DNA of 13,819 nucleotides. Source: an uncultured Bacteroidota bacterium (lineage in GTDB: Bacteria > Bacteroidota > Bacteroidia > 2-12-FULL-35-15). The translations under genes and the position numbers were made by a program. Below the pieces are notes generated by a model. It had not been told where the DNA came from. It worked only from the letters and a program-made list of their open reading frames with translations, and made no database searches. The stretch's first letter is position 1; every line of letters starts with the position of its first letter. The stretch covers positions 1 through 13,819 of the forward strand of contig CAILDT010000965.1 of assembly GCA_903833025.1 (NCBI GenBank). The letters are read 5' to 3'. This document shows positions 13,001 through 13,819 of the stretch, piece after piece.

Positions 13001-13819
13001 ACAGGAGTAATAACATTATCAACAAGCACTCCAGGAACATACACAGTAACTAATACAGTGGCAGCAGTAGGTGGTTGTCCTGCTGCTACAGCTACTGCAA
13101 CAATTACTATAAGCGCATCACCAAACGTAACGGTTACTTCAATTACATTGTGTACAGGCAGTACAGGCATAATAACAGCGAGTGGTGCTACAAGCTACAC
13201 TTGGTCGGCAGGGGCAACAGCTGGTGCTGGAGGTACGGCAACTGTTAATCCAGTTGCTACTACTACATATACAGTAACTGGCACAACCGGAACTTGTACA
13301 GGTACGGCAGTTTCAACAGTAACGGTACAAATATGTAATCCTCCTGTTGCAAATTTCTATGCTAATCCGCTAGTTAGTTGTTATACTGGCAGTCAGGTAT
13401 GCGTAACTTATACCGATTCAAGTACAAATAACCCTACTTCTTGGCAATGGAGTTTTCCAGGTGGAACTCCAAATTCATCCACTTCACAATTTCCAGGACC
13501 TATTTGTTATAATGCAATTGGACAGTACACTTCTCTGTTAATTGTTACAAATGCTACAGGAACCGATACCTTACTAAGAACAAATTATGTAAGTTTAGTA
13601 GCACCTATACAGCCTGCTATAACCGGAAATACAAATGTGAATTCTTGTGAGTCGACCGAACTAACTGCTGTGCCTGCTGGTACTGCATATTTTTGGGGAC
13701 CAGGCGGAGATTGTAATACGTGCCAAACCTTTACCATCGCACCTCCAACTACAACGCAAGTCTGGTTAAATTATACTGATATAAATGGATGTAACGCAAC
13801 CGATACTACTACAGTTACA
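10037..13819 (+). CDS. Giant secreted repeat protein (adhesin-like), 3' end outside window
   Basis: An open frame of exactly 1261 codons from ATG 10037 to the right edge, without a stop. A signal peptide (about 1-33, ending SFSINA-Q) precedes an aromatic, Gly/Cys-rich domain (34-255) ending FAVDNVTLST, which looks like a lectin-like or MAM-like jelly roll. Residues 256-365 form an Ig-like domain with NPTTICACS. Eight repeats of about 83 residues fill 366-1028. A further Ig-like segment (about 1029-1100) with TTTYTVTGT is followed by a PKD-like domain (about 1105-1187, WQWSFPGGTPNSS) and the start of another Cys-rich domain. This architecture is typical of type IX-secreted surface proteins of gliding or adhesive Bacteroidota, whose sorting domain would lie beyond the edge. 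Composition is dominated by Thr, Ala, Gly and Ser. Adhesion is inferred, not shown. Confidence 0.93.
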   Translation, partial: MKNNTNLRFKKSNKRIGLIAIFALLFSFSINAQVFWTENFNNGCAGGIGCGAINSYVGGVNGPWTSTLGPGNTGTDPNTFYVSCRENGNPAGAGGSACGAATTCGTASATNSTLHIGNIPSSPLAALFCPGGDCGAAYDAGLGVGNVETDIRAQSPTINCTGHTGITLAFNYILAGQPGTDFVTVDYSTNNGATWTTLTTPALTALCGSQGLWTAFSIALPATCDNNPQVKIGFHWINNDDGAGSDPSFAVDNVTLSTSSVTSITTGNINPTTICACSTVNVPFTSSGTFNAGNIYKAELSDALGSFGAPVIIGVLASTANVGTISCTIPCNTPSGTNYLINVISSNPVVTGTNNGVALTINAADNASFSYSSPTYCQNGTTSAVITGLAGGSFTATPAGLSITANGATAGDINLTTSTLGTYTVTYTTNGPCPATSTTTVTITAAPNASFTYSSANYCVGGANPSPVYTTGTAGTFSSTAGLVFVSTGTGQIDLTASTPGTYTVTNTIAAAGGCPASTATFTVTINPVQSSAFTYASSTFCSSGVNPSPTISGVAGGNFTATPIGLTFSSALTGQIFLAGSILGTYTVTYTSPNPCSTTSTFVVTITNAPNANFSYAGSPYCQFGANPLPTFAAGASAGTFSSTPGLIFVSTSTGEIDLTLSLPGTYTVTNTISASGSCPASSATATITINASNSASFSYIGSPYCQSGLNPSPTYSGGGVAGNFTSTAGLNIVAATGAVNLSLSTPGTYTVTNTVPGVGACPPTVATATITIATSLSATFNYTPASYCSNAGTATVTYTGTGTAGNFTATPAGLTLNAATGAVTLGTSTAGTYTVTNTIAASGSCPATSATSTITITQAAVATFSYTGSPYCQSGTNASPTFSGGGVAGTFTAPAGLTINAANGLITLSTSTPGTYTVTNTIAASGGCPQIVATSSVTIVTSPTATFGYNPTTFCTSAANPSPVMGAGATIGTFTATPAGLTINAATGVITLSTSTPGTYTVTNTVAAVGGCPAATATATITISASPNVTVTSITLCTGSTGIITASGATSYTWSAGATAGAGGTATVNPVATTTYTVTGTTGTCTGTAVSTVTVQICNPPVANFYANPLVSCYTGSQVCVTYTDSSTNNPTSWQWSFPGGTPNSSTSQFPGPICYNAIGQYTSLLIVTNATGTDTLLRTNYVSLVAPIQPAITGNTNVNSCESTELTAVPAGTAYFWGPGGDCNTCQTFTIAPPTTTQVWLNYTDINGCNATDTTTVT
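11132..13120 (+). repeat. Eight in-frame ~249-bp repeats in the giant secreted protein
   Basis: Units start at 11132, 11378, 11627, 11870, 12122, 12371, 12623 and 12872, with lengths of 243 to 252 bp, always multiples of three. Each encodes a beta-rich module: SF-x-Y...YC near the start, NPSP, GTFT-x-TPAGL, a TG-x-I-x-L strand, STPGTYTVTNTI, then GCPA and an alternating Thr-rich end strand. Units 1 and 3 deviate most (YTTNGPCPA and YTSPNPCS instead of the TNTIAA-GGCPA part). The YC and GCP cysteines occur in every unit and could form one disulfide per module. Unit DNA has diverged, so it is a protein-level repeat, not a fresh duplication. Confidence 0.93.

Noticed and set aside
10738..13170. 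Long antisense frames (10738-11034, 12184-12384, 12886-13170) and a plus frame at 11164-11469
   Set aside because: They are by-products of the Thr/Ala/Val-rich repeats of the sense gene, whose frame is open over 1261 codons with a signal peptide and recognisable modules.

Overview
The window is AT-rich and reads as a member of the Bacteroidota. The support is: a TAnnTTTG -7 promoter box upstream of six genes, almost no Shine-Dalgarno sequences, a BatA-type von Willebrand protein, a Cys-lipoprotein, a TlpA/ResA-like redoxin with a long N-terminal domain, and a very large Thr/Ala/Gly-rich surface protein with Ig-like and PKD-like domains of the kind exported by the type IX secretion system. The genus cannot be named from the sequence.

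Layout. 1-166 is a 21-bp minisatellite cut by the left edge. 167-307 shows no gene, and 308-337 is a strong, probably bidirectional terminator. It closes a minus-strand cluster of three exported proteins: a lipoprotein (2219-1341) and two small secreted paralogues (1311-850 and 843-358). Upstream on the same strand are a dihydroorotase-family protein that has lost most catalytic and metal-binding residues (3597-2326) and a BatA/VWA membrane protein (5729-3669). Next come an overlapping antitoxin/toxin pair (6313-6062 and 6080-5784) with its own promoter, and a Tet-family MFS exporter (7578-6376). Directly upstream of the exporter is a second 21-bp minisatellite, which lies in a possible small membrane-anchored heptad-repeat protein (7910-7575) whose stop codon overlaps the exporter start.

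From 8001 onward there is a small plus-strand cytoplasmic protein (8001-8393), convergent with an exported thioredoxin-like protein (9859-8402). A divergent intergenic region carrying promoters in both directions follows. The last part is one open frame from 10037 to the right edge, encoding the first 1261 residues of a giant secreted protein: signal peptide, N-terminal domain, eight ~83-residue repeats, an Ig-like segment, a PKD-like domain and a partial final domain.

Much of the window serves the cell envelope: the lipoprotein, the secreted paralogues, BatA, the exporter, the redoxin and the adhesin. There is no integrase, transposase, RNA gene or CRISPR array. The points most worth a second look are the degenerate dihydroorotase, the heptad-repeat frame whose most diverged repeat unit differs mostly by synonymous changes, and two promoters so close to their start codons that the transcripts should be nearly leaderless.
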